A DNA stretch of 64,000 nt, taken from contig NZ_JAQKQJ010000002.1 in the NCBI RefSeq assembly GCF_029109325.1, positions 1 through 64,000 on the forward strand. The letters run 5' to 3'. Under the pieces are notes generated by a model, which was not told the DNA's origin, searched no databases, and saw nothing but the letters and a program-made list of their open reading frames with translations. Source of the stretch: Nodosilinea sp. PGN35. Lineage in GTDB: Bacteria > Cyanobacteriota > Cyanobacteriia > Phormidesmidales > Phormidesmidaceae. Of this stretch, positions 8,123-16,263 are shown one piece after another. Numbering within the stretch: position 1 is the first letter of the stretch; each line of letters opens with the position of its first letter. A program made the position numbers and the translations under genes.

Positions 8123-8722
8123 TTAGATGCCCACCATCGGCACAAAGCCGGGCAGCTGCTTGATGCGATCGATCCAGCCCAGCAGGTTGGGGTAGGTGTC
8201 GAGGTCAACCTTGCCGTCACGGGCCAGGGCCACGTAGGGAAACACGGCCACATCGGCAATGGTGGGGCGATCGAACTCCAGCCAGGGGCGGTTGTGGAGG
8301 CGCTGGTCGAGCTGGGTGAGAATGTGCTCGGCCTTCTGGTGGGCGCGATCGATGTTGATGTCACCCACTTTAAACAGGTGGTAAAGCCGCGCATGCTCAG
8401 GCCCCTGGCGCACTTCGCCAGCGGTGGTCGAGAGCCAGCGCACCACCTGGGCCAGGGGTAGGGCATCGGTGGGCAGCCAGTCTTCGCCGCCGTACTGCCG
8501 CGCCAGGTAGACCAAAATCGCCTGGGCGTCGGCCAGGGTGACCTCGCCATCCACCAGCAGGGGCACCTGGCCAAAGGGGTTGAGGGCCAGAAAGGCGGGC
8601 GCTTTGTGGGCACCCTGCATCAGGTCAACCTTGATCCAGTCATAGTCGAGGCCGAGCAATGCTAGAAAAAGACGAACTTTGTAGCTGTTGCCAGAGAGAT
8701 CGTGACCGTAGAGCTGAATCAT
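8123..8722 (-). CDS. Glutathione S-transferase
   Basis: The protein has 199 aa, a normal GST length. The N-terminal thioredoxin fold has LSGNSYKVRLFLALLGL, the cis-proline motif FGQVPLLVDG and LADAQAILVYLA, where Ala-Gln replaces the common Glu-Ser. The C-terminal helical domain ends RPTIADVAVFPYVALA, containing the conserved N-capping box (T-I-A-D). It should be a cytosolic detoxification enzyme. It is transcribed away from the TetR gene, and the palindromic operator at 8973-8990 lies between them, so control by that regulator is likely. Confidence 0.85.
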   Translation of the reverse strand: MIQLYGHDLSGNSYKVRLFLALLGLDYDWIKVDLMQGAHKAPAFLALNPFGQVPLLVDGEVTLADAQAILVYLARQYGGEDWLPTDALPLAQVVRWLSTTAGEVRQGPEHARLYHLFKVGDINIDRAHQKAEHILTQLDQRLHNRPWLEFDRPTIADVAVFPYVALARDGKVDLDTYPNLLGWIDRIKQLPGFVPMVGI

Positions 8723-8972
8723 GGTGGGCTCCTTGGGAAGGGGGGAGGATGTGGAGGTGGGGCAGATGGGGAAAGCCAGGCTCAGAGAACCACTTCCCTC
8801 ACGGGGTTGGTGGGGGAAGCGGGTGAGTTATTGCAAAAGCACGAAGATAGAAGAGCGAAAGGTGAAGAAAATCCTCGCCTGGCTCGAACCGGGACCTTTT
8901 GAGCTGACCCAATCTAAGCTTCACCGGCTGTAGGCTTAAGCCAAATACCGAACGTCAAGTACCGGGCATCAA

Positions 8973-8990
8973 GTACCGAACGTTCGGTAC
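8973..8990. promoter_or_regulatory. Probable TetR operator
   Basis: GTACCGAACGTTCGGTAC is a perfect 18-bp palindrome. The half-site TACCGAACG occurs again at 8946-8954 and, inverted, at 9008-9016, where it touches a TATAAT box at 9015-9020. Repeated half-sites over the TetR promoter, between two divergent genes, are what an autoregulatory operator looks like. Confidence 0.75.
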
Positions 8991-9014
8991 ACAATCACTG
9001 TACTGATCGTTCGG

Positions 9015-9020
9015 TATAAT
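9015..9020 (+). promoter_or_regulatory. -10 box of the TetR gene
   Basis: TATAAT overlaps the operator half-site at 9008-9016. No good -35 element is visible at the expected distance, which suits a promoter covered by its own repressor. It also argues against the ATG at 9019 being the start codon. Confidence 0.5.
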
Positions 9021-9057
9021 GTCAACAGGCAACCTATTTTGGGGGAGATGCGCGGCA

Positions 9058-9615
9058 ATGGCGAAGCCAACGGCGGCCAAGCAGACCTATGTGCCGCCCC
9101 TGCTCGATCTGTTTCGGCAGTACGGCTACGACGGGGTCAGTCTGTCAAAAATTTCCCAGGCCACGGGGTTGGGCAAGGCCAGTCTCTACCACCACTTCCC
9201 CGGCGGCAAAGACGATATGGTGACGACGGTGCTCGACGCCCTCGATCGGTGGCTGCAAGAGACGGCCCTAGAGGCCCTGGAGAGTGAAGGGGACGCGCTG
9301 GCCCGGCTGACGCGCATGGGCGATCGCATCGGGGCCGCCTACAGCCACGGCCACAGGCCCTGCATGCTGGCCTCGCTGATGCTGGGCTCCGCCAGGGATG
9401 ACTTTCAGCCCCAGGTGGAGGGCATGGTGAGGCGGTGGATGGGGGCGATCGCCGCTGTCCTCACCCAAGCCGGTATGCCCGCATCCCTGGCTCAGGAGCG
9501 CAGCGAAGAGGCCCTTGTCGCCATCCAGGGCGCGCTGATTGTGGCGCGATCGCTGAACGACGCGGCGGTCTTTGAGCGCACCATGCAGCGCCTGCCCCAG
9601 CAGCTCTGTCGCTGA
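9058..9615 (+). CDS. TetR/AcrR family transcriptional regulator
   Basis: The protein has 185 aa. The N-terminal helix-turn-helix is typical: LLDLFRQYGYDGVSLSKISQ then TGLGKASLYHHFPGGKDDM. The C-terminal part matches the YxaF/LmrA-like group, with PCMLASLMLGSA and a long ligand-binding helix bundle. I chose ATG 9058 because GGGGGAG at 9041-9047 is a proper ribosome binding site, and because the longer frame (ATG 9019) would overlap the -10 box. It probably represses itself and the divergent GST gene through the palindrome at 8973. Confidence 0.85.
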   Translation: MAKPTAAKQTYVPPLLDLFRQYGYDGVSLSKISQATGLGKASLYHHFPGGKDDMVTTVLDALDRWLQETALEALESEGDALARLTRMGDRIGAAYSHGHRPCMLASLMLGSARDDFQPQVEGMVRRWMGAIAAVLTQAGMPASLAQERSEEALVAIQGALIVARSLNDAAVFERTMQRLPQQLCR

Positions 9616-9697
9616 GCCTAACGGGGCAATTTAAGCACATTCGTCCCGGCCTGCGAGTACGCCAACGGATTTGATATTACGACAATCAGAGGCTTGA

Positions 9698-10136
9698 GAC
9701 GGGTTTGAACGGTCGAACGTTTTGAGGGAAATTGGCCTCCCCAGACCAGCTATATGGATCGGACTGGGTATCAGGCGTTGACCCGCTGCACTTGAGAGGG
9801 GTTTGAACGTTTGAACGGTCGAACGTTTTGAGGGAAATTGGCCTCCCCAGATTAGCTATGTGGATCGGATTGAATCGGACTGGGTATCAGGCGTTGACCC
9901 GCTGCACTTGAGAGGGGTTTGAACGTTTGAACGTTCGAACGTTTTGAGGGAAATTGGCCTCCCCAGATTAGCTATGTGGATCGGATTGGATCGGATTGGG
10001 TATCAGGCGTTGGCCCGCTGCACTTGAGAGGGGTTTGAACGTTTGAACGGTCGAACGTTTTTAGAGAAATTGTCCTCCCCAGATTAGCTATGTGGATCGG
10101 ATTGGATCGGACTGGGTATCAGGCGTTGGCCCGCTG
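9698..10136. repeat. 116-bp tandem repeat, about 4 units
   Basis: The marker TCAGGCGTTG recurs at 9771, 9887, 10003 and 10119, exactly 116 bp apart. Each unit has GGTTTGAACGTTTGAACGG, TCGAACGTTTT, GAAATTGGCCTCCCC and a TGGATCGGATT box. The last unit overlaps the 3' end of the pseudokinase gene, so each unit carries a copy of that gene's last 18 bases with its stop codon. The first unit is shorter. The 9616-10118 spacer holds nothing else. Confidence 0.9.
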
Positions 10137-11720
10137 TAGGCGGCCGATAAAACGCAGCAAATTGCTGGCGCTGTGGTTGAAGTAATGTTCAGTGAGCGTG
10201 TCTTCGCCCCCCCAGATGGGTATCCAGCCACCGATGCGGGTGAAGATGTCGTACACAATAAAGCCAGCTACTTTACCCCGTTTACCTGCCGCAGAGTACA
10301 GCATTTGGCAGGGGTAGGCAATATTGCCAATCATCAGAGGAATCATGCCGACAAAAAAGGCCAGCCAGGGAATTTCTTTGCCTTCGGCGGCAGCTTGCAC
10401 CATGCGAAAGCCGGTGTAAACGGTTCTAGAGAAGGCCCCGCCCAGCAGTATAACTATTCCCAGGGTGAGTTCATTGATATACCCGGCCAAATAGATGAGC
10501 GGAAAAATACCGTACTCCACTATTTTGACGAAGACCTTCATACCTAAATGAACGCCAAAGTCGCTGAGATAATCGGTACCACTCTCTTGATCTAGGCGAG
10601 TGAGCAACTGCTCGGCCTCGGCCTCGGTGAGCTGTTTGCGATCGCCCCAGACCTCAATGCGAGCGGTAATATAATCGCGAGCCACTTGGGTGCGATAGCG
10701 TTTTGAAACAATCAGCTTGACCAGGTTTCGGGTCAGTCTGAGGACGGGAATTTGGGCAACTTTTCGAACTACCTTCTGGGGCAAGTCGATCAGCAGCGTT
10801 TGGATGACTGTGACCACCATCTGCCAGAGGATGTACCACAGCCAGAGCGGTGGATACTTCTGGTAACGCTCTGCGGCCTGGGGGGTAATTTTTCCCTGCT
10901 GGAGGTGGGAGAAAATGCCTCTTTTCAAACGATTGAGCGATCGCCACTGCTGCTGATGGTGCCCTAGGGCCTGAATGTCTTGCTCAAGTTGCTGGTAGCC
11001 CAAAGCGCCAAACTGCCGCTCCAGATCCAGGCGGCGATCGCAGACGTAGCGCGACAGAGTTTTAATGCTGACATCGTCAAACAAAAAGGTGCGGTATTCG
11101 ATGCACTTAGGCAAATAAAAGGTAAACAGCGTCAGCACGTTTAAAGGAAACAGGGCGGGCACGCCGGATTCCATATCGATCCACACAAAGGTGCGATCGC
11201 CGCTCTTACCATCGACAATCAAAAAGTTGTTCAGGGCGACGGGGTTGCCCTTACCCGCCTGCCACACCAGCCCGTCCAGCCCCGCCTCCACCAGTCGCCG
11301 CTGCAGGGGCTGCATAACGGTATCGGTTAGCTCCTTCACCTCCTGGCTGCGCGACAGGTCTAGGGGCTGGCGCAGGGCGGGGCTGCGTCCCGCAATAAAG
11401 ACGGCATCCAGCTGATTTTGGCGGAGTTCAGCGTCGCGCTCGGCGGCGATCGCGTTGGCAATTTTCAGCTTTTCCCCAAACCAGTACTCCACCAAATGCT
11501 CCAAAATTTTGCGGCGGTAGTAGGCGCACTGAAGCACATCCTCGTTCCAGATGTACGGATTGTCGGCACCAAACAAAACATAGTGAACCGCCGCCGCCAG
11601 AGTATCCCCTGAAAAGATCTTTCTGGCCACCGGCTGACCATCGATCTCAATTAAAAAAACCTGTCCTGAGCGGCCTGCCCCGAGGGATTTTGCCTTAGAT
11701 TGCTGGTCTACGCTGGGCAT
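10119..11720 (-). CDS. Kinase-like (probable pseudokinase) protein with C-terminal membrane domain
   Basis: The protein has 533 aa. The N-terminus resembles a protein kinase: a glycine loop GAGRSGQV at 14-21 and VARKIF with Lys34. Further on, GKGNPVALNNFLIV at 156-169 and WIDMES at 180-185 stand where the catalytic loop (HRD...N) and DFG motif would be. HRD appears as KGN and DFG as DME, so catalysis is doubtful. Residues about 290-320 and 400-500 hold hydrophobic helices, for example WLWYILWQMVVTVIQTLLI and ELTLGIVILLGGAF. The family is otherwise unknown to me. The 3' end has been copied into the 116-bp tandem repeat downstream. Confidence 0.65.
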   Translation of the reverse strand: MPSVDQQSKAKSLGAGRSGQVFLIEIDGQPVARKIFSGDTLAAAVHYVLFGADNPYIWNEDVLQCAYYRRKILEHLVEYWFGEKLKIANAIAAERDAELRQNQLDAVFIAGRSPALRQPLDLSRSQEVKELTDTVMQPLQRRLVEAGLDGLVWQAGKGNPVALNNFLIVDGKSGDRTFVWIDMESGVPALFPLNVLTLFTFYLPKCIEYRTFLFDDVSIKTLSRYVCDRRLDLERQFGALGYQQLEQDIQALGHHQQQWRSLNRLKRGIFSHLQQGKITPQAAERYQKYPPLWLWYILWQMVVTVIQTLLIDLPQKVVRKVAQIPVLRLTRNLVKLIVSKRYRTQVARDYITARIEVWGDRKQLTEAEAEQLLTRLDQESGTDYLSDFGVHLGMKVFVKIVEYGIFPLIYLAGYINELTLGIVILLGGAFSRTVYTGFRMVQAAAEGKEIPWLAFFVGMIPLMIGNIAYPCQMLYSAAGKRGKVAGFIVYDIFTRIGGWIPIWGGEDTLTEHYFNHSASNLLRFIGRLQRANA

Positions 11721-12055
11721 AAAAAGGGGTCAATGCAACATAAAACGCTTTAAAATTCAGTAGATGCTGAAATATAGCCAATTTAACGCCCAAAAGCGTC
11801 CCACCCTGGGTAGAACACGGTAGCCAATAAACCCCCTAGTAGACTGCCAAGCTAAAGATGACGGGTCAGTGGGGTATACGGTTCAAGGTTTCAGGTTCAA
11901 GGCGAGCCGTAGACCGTATACCTTGCACCCAGAACAGCTGGTTCCTGTCAAAATCAGCTTGGTCAAGTACTAGGCCAGCGCCGCCCAAAAGCAGAGTTGC
12001 CTTTGCCCGACACCCGACACCCGACACCCGACACCCAACACCCACCAGGGCCGCC
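11721..12055. other. Intergenic region, no gene seen
   Basis: The 335 bp lie upstream of the pseudokinase gene and downstream of glgP. GGTATACGG (11873-11881) and CCGTATACC (11914-11922) form an inverted repeat around two copies of GGTTCAAGG. An 8-bp tandem repeat (GACACCCG) runs from about 12009 to 12044. No terminator with a T-run is seen for glgP. Confidence 0.5.
12009..12044. repeat. 8-bp tandem repeat (GACACCCG)
   Basis: Four to five imperfect copies of GACACCCG, directly after the glgP stop codon. A simple-sequence tract. Confidence 0.7.
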
Positions 12056-14695
12056 CTACCGGGCCGTCGCCGCCATCGGTGAGCTAGCGGGCTCTAAGCT
12101 GATGTGCACCGAGTCTGGATCGGCCCAGAGCACCAGTTTGGGGTCGTAGGGGCTGTTGAGATACCTGTGCTTGGGCAAAATTCGCAGCGATAGCCCCTGC
12201 AAACCGCTGGCGGTGTATTCCATGGCGAGGGCGTAGATGCTTCTGCCCTGGTCGTCTTCCCCCTGATAAACCATAGGCACCGCCACCCCCGAGTGAATTT
12301 CACCATCGACGGCAACCGTGCCCTGGTATAGCTCGACCTGCACATCGTCGGGGGTGAGGGCGGCCAGGCGAATCGCCGCAGTTACCTTAAACGACTGGTT
12401 GACCCGCAGGTCGGCGGCCTCAGAAATCGCGACTTCTTCAAAGCGTACGTCGTACCAGTGTTCGGCAACGTGGGCCTGCCAGGTGGCCAGTTCTTTGCCG
12501 GGGCTGTAGTGGTCGGCGGCCAGAACGCTGGCGCGATCGCTGGCCGCAAAATACCCCAAATTGGCATAGTCTTTGACCATGCGGGCGGTGTTAAATCGGG
12601 GCGTGTTGAAGTAGATCGCCTGCTTCATTTTGGCCACCCAGCCGCGAGGGATCTCGTCTTTGTCGCGCTCGTAGAATAGCGGCACCACCTCTTTTTCGAG
12701 AATGTCGTAGAGGGCGTTGGCCTCCACATCGTCCTGGTACTCGGGGTCGTCGTAGTCTTCGCCGTGGCCGATGGGCCAGCCGGTGCTAATGTAGTCGGCC
12801 TCATCCCACCAGCCGTCGAGCACGCTGAGGTTGGGCAGCCCGTTCATCGCCGCCTTCATGCCGCTGGTGCCAGAGGCCTCGCGGGGTCGGCGGGGGTTGT
12901 TGAGCCACACGTCGCAGCCTGCCACCATATCCCGCGACAGGTGAATGTCGTAGTTGGGCACAAACACAATGGAGCGGCTCAAACCCTGGTCGCGGGTGAA
13001 GTGAACAATGCTGCGGATCAGCTCTTTGCCGGGAATATCTTTGGGGTGGGCTTTGCCCGCAATCACAAACTGCACCCGACGCCCTGTGCTATTGGCGCTG
13101 CCGCCACCGCTGATGATCTGGCGAATGCGCTCGAGGTCGTGCAGGAACAGGGTGGCCCGCTTGTAGGTGGCAAAGCGGCGGGCAAAGCCAATGGTGAGCA
13201 CAAAGGGGTCGAGGCACTCCTGGGCTTCGGTCAGCTCGCGGGCCGAGCCGCCGCGATCGCGCGTGCTCTTGGCCAGGCGATCGCGCACGGCCACCACCAG
13301 GTGCGATCGGCACTGCTCGTGGTTGCGCCACAGCTCGTCGTCGGGGATGGCGTAGACCCGCTCCCACAGAGAAGCCCCCGGACTGGCCTGGGCCCAGCTG
13401 GGGCCGAGGTAGCGATCGTAGAGGATCTGGGTAGAGCGGGCCACACAGCTGCGGGCGTGCACTCCGTTGGTGATGGCGTAGATCGGCACCTCCCCCAGGG
13501 GCAGCCCCGTCCACAGTTCACCAAACATACGCCGCGAGACCTCGGCGTGCAGCTGGCTGACGCCGTTGATAAAGGTTGCCGTCTTAATGGCCAGCACTGC
13601 CATACTAAACGGGGCCGAAAAATCCCCGGTATCGGTGCGGCCCAGGGCCAAAAACTCGGCATCGCCCAGACCAAAGCGATCGCAGTAGTGGCCCAAGTAG
13701 TGCAGCACCTTCTCCGGCGGAAACAGATCGATGCCCGCCGGTACCGGGGTGTGGGTGGTAAACATCTGGCTGGCCTGGGCCACTTGCAGCGCCTCGGCAA
13801 AGCTCAGACCGTGCTCATCCATCAGGGCCCGCATGCGCTCCAGGGCCATAAAGGCCGAGTGGCCCTCGTTCATGTGGTAAGCGGTGGGGGCCAACCCCAG
13901 GGCCGTCAGCATGCGAATGCCGCCAATACCCAGCATCACCTCCTGGTGGATGCGCATGTCGATGTCGCCGCCGTAGAGGCGATCGCAGATGTCCTGGTCG
14001 TACTGGTTGTTGGGCTCAATGTTGGTGTCGAGCAGGTACAGCGGCACCGTGCCCACCTGCACCCGCCACACCCGCGCGTACACCACCCGGCCCGGATACT
14101 CCACCGCAATTCTCAGCTCCTCACCGCTGGCGTCGCGCTCCAGGTGCAGGGGCATGTTGTAGAAATCGTTGATGGGGTAGCGCTCCTGCTGCCAGCCGTC
14201 GGCGTTTAGATACTGGGCAAAGTAGCCCTCCTGGTAGAGCAGCCCCACCGCCACCAGGGGCAACCCCAGGTCACTGGCGCTTTTCAGGTGGTCGCCCGCC
14301 AGCACCCCCAAGCCCCCGGAGTACACCGGCATGCAGGTGGTGAGGCCAAACTCCATCGAAAAGTAGGCGTAGCACTCGCCCGGTACGGGGGCTTTGCGGT
14401 GCTTTTTGTACCAGTCGCGATCGCGCAGATAGTCCTCCAGCCGCTGGGCGGCCCGATCCATCTGGGCCAAAAACCCTGCATCTTCGGCAATCTCGTTCAG
14501 CCGCGCCTGGCTGATAGTGCCCAGCATCAGCACCGGGTTGTAGCGGCTCGAGGCCCACAGGTCGCTGTCTAATCGCCGAAACAGATCGACCATCTCCCCA
14601 TCCCAGTCCCAGTGCAGGTTGTAAGCCAGAACACGCAGTGACTCCAGCCGCTGGGGTAGGGCTGGAGTCACATTAAAAGTACGGATTGGGCGCAT
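12056..14695 (-). CDS. glgP: Alpha-glucan (glycogen) phosphorylase
   Basis: The protein is 879 aa from ATG 14693-14695 (MRPIRTFNV). It is a GT35 phosphorylase of the form with an N-terminal DUF3417-like region (ESLRVLAYNLHWDW). Catalytic-region motifs include YFSMEFGL, YSGGLGVLAGDHLKSASDLG, MNEGHSAF and the pyridoxal-phosphate site EASGTSGMKAAMNG, where the lysine binds the cofactor. It releases glucose 1-phosphate from glycogen. I reject the 23-residue upstream extension, which lacks family resemblance. Neighbours give no operon partner. Confidence 0.92.
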   Translation of the reverse strand: MRPIRTFNVTPALPQRLESLRVLAYNLHWDWDGEMVDLFRRLDSDLWASSRYNPVLMLGTISQARLNEIAEDAGFLAQMDRAAQRLEDYLRDRDWYKKHRKAPVPGECYAYFSMEFGLTTCMPVYSGGLGVLAGDHLKSASDLGLPLVAVGLLYQEGYFAQYLNADGWQQERYPINDFYNMPLHLERDASGEELRIAVEYPGRVVYARVWRVQVGTVPLYLLDTNIEPNNQYDQDICDRLYGGDIDMRIHQEVMLGIGGIRMLTALGLAPTAYHMNEGHSAFMALERMRALMDEHGLSFAEALQVAQASQMFTTHTPVPAGIDLFPPEKVLHYLGHYCDRFGLGDAEFLALGRTDTGDFSAPFSMAVLAIKTATFINGVSQLHAEVSRRMFGELWTGLPLGEVPIYAITNGVHARSCVARSTQILYDRYLGPSWAQASPGASLWERVYAIPDDELWRNHEQCRSHLVVAVRDRLAKSTRDRGGSARELTEAQECLDPFVLTIGFARRFATYKRATLFLHDLERIRQIISGGGSANSTGRRVQFVIAGKAHPKDIPGKELIRSIVHFTRDQGLSRSIVFVPNYDIHLSRDMVAGCDVWLNNPRRPREASGTSGMKAAMNGLPNLSVLDGWWDEADYISTGWPIGHGEDYDDPEYQDDVEANALYDILEKEVVPLFYERDKDEIPRGWVAKMKQAIYFNTPRFNTARMVKDYANLGYFAASDRASVLAADHYSPGKELATWQAHVAEHWYDVRFEEVAISEAADLRVNQSFKVTAAIRLAALTPDDVQVELYQGTVAVDGEIHSGVAVPMVYQGEDDQGRSIYALAMEYTASGLQGLSLRILPKHRYLNSPYDPKLVLWADPDSVHISLEPASSPMAATAR

Positions 14696-14951
14696 AGGAG
14701 GGGAGGATAACGGCGATTTCACATAGAGCCATTCTGCCGTCAATCGGTTCCTGGGCCACGGCATTTAATACTCTCTTCGGCCCAAAACTGGCCCCAGGGC
14801 CCACCCCGCCACCGCCGCAGGTGGGGTTTCTCTCTATCCTGAGGTAATGAAATCCCTACCTAAGGGCATAGCGGCGGAGTCTGTCCTCGGGGAATAATAC
14901 ATAGGCAAGGAGAATTTTTCCGCCATTTCCAAGGACAACAAGGACAAGACC

Positions 14952-15089
14952 ATGACGCAGGATAGGAACACCCAACGATTCGGAGCCGCCCTAGAGCAAG
15001 ACACTCGCCCCGAGCTGGAGTTTGACCAGTGGGCTCGGGCCGTGCGCCAGCAGATGGTTGCCGCTCTCAAGCGCCGGGGCAACAGCTAA
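14952..15089 (+). CDS. Small protein of 45 aa
   Basis: ATG 14952 opens a frame MTQDRNTQRFGAALEQ...LEFDQWARAVRQQMVAAL ending KRRGNS at TAA 15087-15089. AAGGACAACAAGGA just upstream gives a ribosome binding site. The C-terminal half (FDxWAxxVRxQMxAxLxRR) would form an amphipathic helix; I believe small proteins with this pattern are common in cyanobacteria, but I cannot name a function. Confidence 0.6.
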   Translation: MTQDRNTQRFGAALEQDTRPELEFDQWARAVRQQMVAALKRRGNS

Positions 15090-15255
15090 AGTCAGATTCT
15101 GCAAAAATCTGTAAAGGGGTAGGCCCAGAGGATAGAGGCGCGAAAGCCCTCCTGTTAGCACCAATCTGCGGCCCCTGGCCCTACCCTCTCCCATAGTCTT
15201 GGTAAACTACTGGTGCATTCGCGCTTCAACGCACCGTACTCCCACCGCCAATCCT

Positions 15256-15555
15256 GTGGCCACCAAAAAAACCAGCGGCAAAAGCAGCAAACCCAGCGAA
15301 AGCCCCCTCTCCACCCCTGCCAGTTCTGGCCGAGGGTTTAAGGTGCAGGTGTTCTACTTGGCAGCCAGCAGCAATAGCCCCAGCGCTCCTACCAAAGACG
15401 CCCTTTGGTTTGCCACCTATCCAATTATTCCGCGTATTGGCGACTGCGTGTTTAGAGACGGCGTGTATTACCGGGTAGAGCGCGTCTTTTTATACGAAAA
15501 CCTGGCCGCCGGATGGTGTGCCGATGTTGAGGTCACCTTCTACGGCAGACGCTAA
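15256..15555 (+). CDS. Hypothetical protein with a small beta-rich C-terminal domain
   Basis: The frame has no ATG. GTG 15256 (VATKKTSGKSSKPSE) gives 99 aa and TTG 15199 would give 118 aa; neither has a clear ribosome binding site. The first 45 residues are a Ser/Pro/Lys-rich disordered stretch. The rest (FKVQVFYLAAS...PRIGDCVFRDGVYYRVERVFLYE) looks like a compact beta domain. The C-terminus ends EVTFYGRR. Family unknown. Confidence 0.55.
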   Translation: MATKKTSGKSSKPSESPLSTPASSGRGFKVQVFYLAASSNSPSAPTKDALWFATYPIIPRIGDCVFRDGVYYRVERVFLYENLAAGWCADVEVTFYGRR

Positions 15556-15589
15556 TTAAGCCGCCGATTACTGCCCTTTATCGGGTGTT

Positions 15590-15810
15590 ACAAAACTTAT
15601 AAAAAACCCCATCCCCAGGGGCTGTAATGACCGCCATCACAGTGTTACAGAACGATTAATCTTCAGAAACCTTATGCTAAAGTAAGCGGGTAACATGTTT
15701 TGCTTTCGGTAGGCTGGTTAATCACAGTCTGATCTCAGTTTTCGGGTAATCGGTGTGTACCACTCCGAATCGAACTTGTCTACATCACATGTCAATTTTG
15801 GAGTTGTGCC
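15590..15810 (+). promoter_or_regulatory. Long leader of the RNA-binding protein gene
   Basis: More than 200 bp without a gene precede the RRM gene. A -10-like TATGCT lies near 15673. Cyanobacterial rbp genes often have long cold-responsive 5' leaders. The leader ends with GGAGTTGTGCC, giving GGAG as ribosome binding site. The promoter position is a guess. Confidence 0.4.
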
Positions 15811-16137
15811 ATGTCGATTTATGTAGGAAACCTCGCCTACAATGCTACGGAAGGAGACATCACCGAAGTCTTCTCCGAGTACGGGGCCGTTAGCCGAGTT
15901 ACGGTGCCCACCGATCGCGAAACCGGTCGCCCTCGGGGCTTCGCCTTCGTCGAGATGGAGAAAGAAGCTGACGAAGACGCCGCTATTGAAGCCCTCGACG
16001 GAGCAGAGTGGATGGGGCGCGAGCTGCGGGTTAACAAGGCTCGTCCTAAGGAAAAGCGTACCGGTGGCGGCGGTCCCCGAGGCAACTTTGGCGGCGGCGG
16101 CAGAGATGGTGGCAACCGCGAGTTTTCCCGCTGGTAG
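15811..16137 (+). CDS. RRM-type glycine-rich RNA-binding protein (Rbp)
   Basis: The protein has 108 aa. Residues 1-80 are one RNA recognition motif with RNP2 IYVGNL (3-8) and RNP1 RGFAFVEM (42-49). The tail is glycine-rich (GGGGPRGNFGGGGRDGG) and ends REFSRW. This is the cyanobacterial Rbp family, usually induced by cold and involved in mRNA handling or localisation. Length and architecture are standard. A strong terminator follows, so it is probably monocistronic. Confidence 0.92.
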   Translation: MSIYVGNLAYNATEGDITEVFSEYGAVSRVTVPTDRETGRPRGFAFVEMEKEADEDAAIEALDGAEWMGRELRVNKARPKEKRTGGGGPRGNFGGGGRDGGNREFSRW

Positions 16138-16170
16138 GTCGTTTGGTCTTCAACTAAAACCACACCCGTT

Positions 16171-16200
16171 GGCAGAGGATGCATAGTCCTCTGCCATTTT
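16171..16200 (+). terminator. Terminator of the RRM gene
   Basis: GGCAGAGGA (16171-16179) pairs perfectly with TCCTCTGCC (16187-16195), followed by ATTTTA. Confidence 0.85.
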
Positions 16201-16263
16201 ACTGGGCACTGTTGGGGGGAAGAGGCTGTCGTAGCCCAGCTGGGCTGGGGCCAACCGCCTGCC

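Noticed and set aside
8860-8930. tRNA-like stretch with GGTTCGAGCC on the minus strand
   Set aside because: The T-loop-like box is not flanked by a 5-bp T-stem, and no acceptor stem or anticodon arm can be formed around it.
9698-10136. Possible CRISPR array
   Set aside because: The 116-bp units are similar over their entire length, so there are no unique spacers, and no cas gene is in the window. The 73-bp array at 18211 fails for the same reason.
12764-14209. Long plus-strand frame of 481 codons opposite glgP
   Set aside because: It is the antisense shadow of a clearly functional gene, with a His/Gly/Ala-rich composition typical of shadows in GC-rich DNA.
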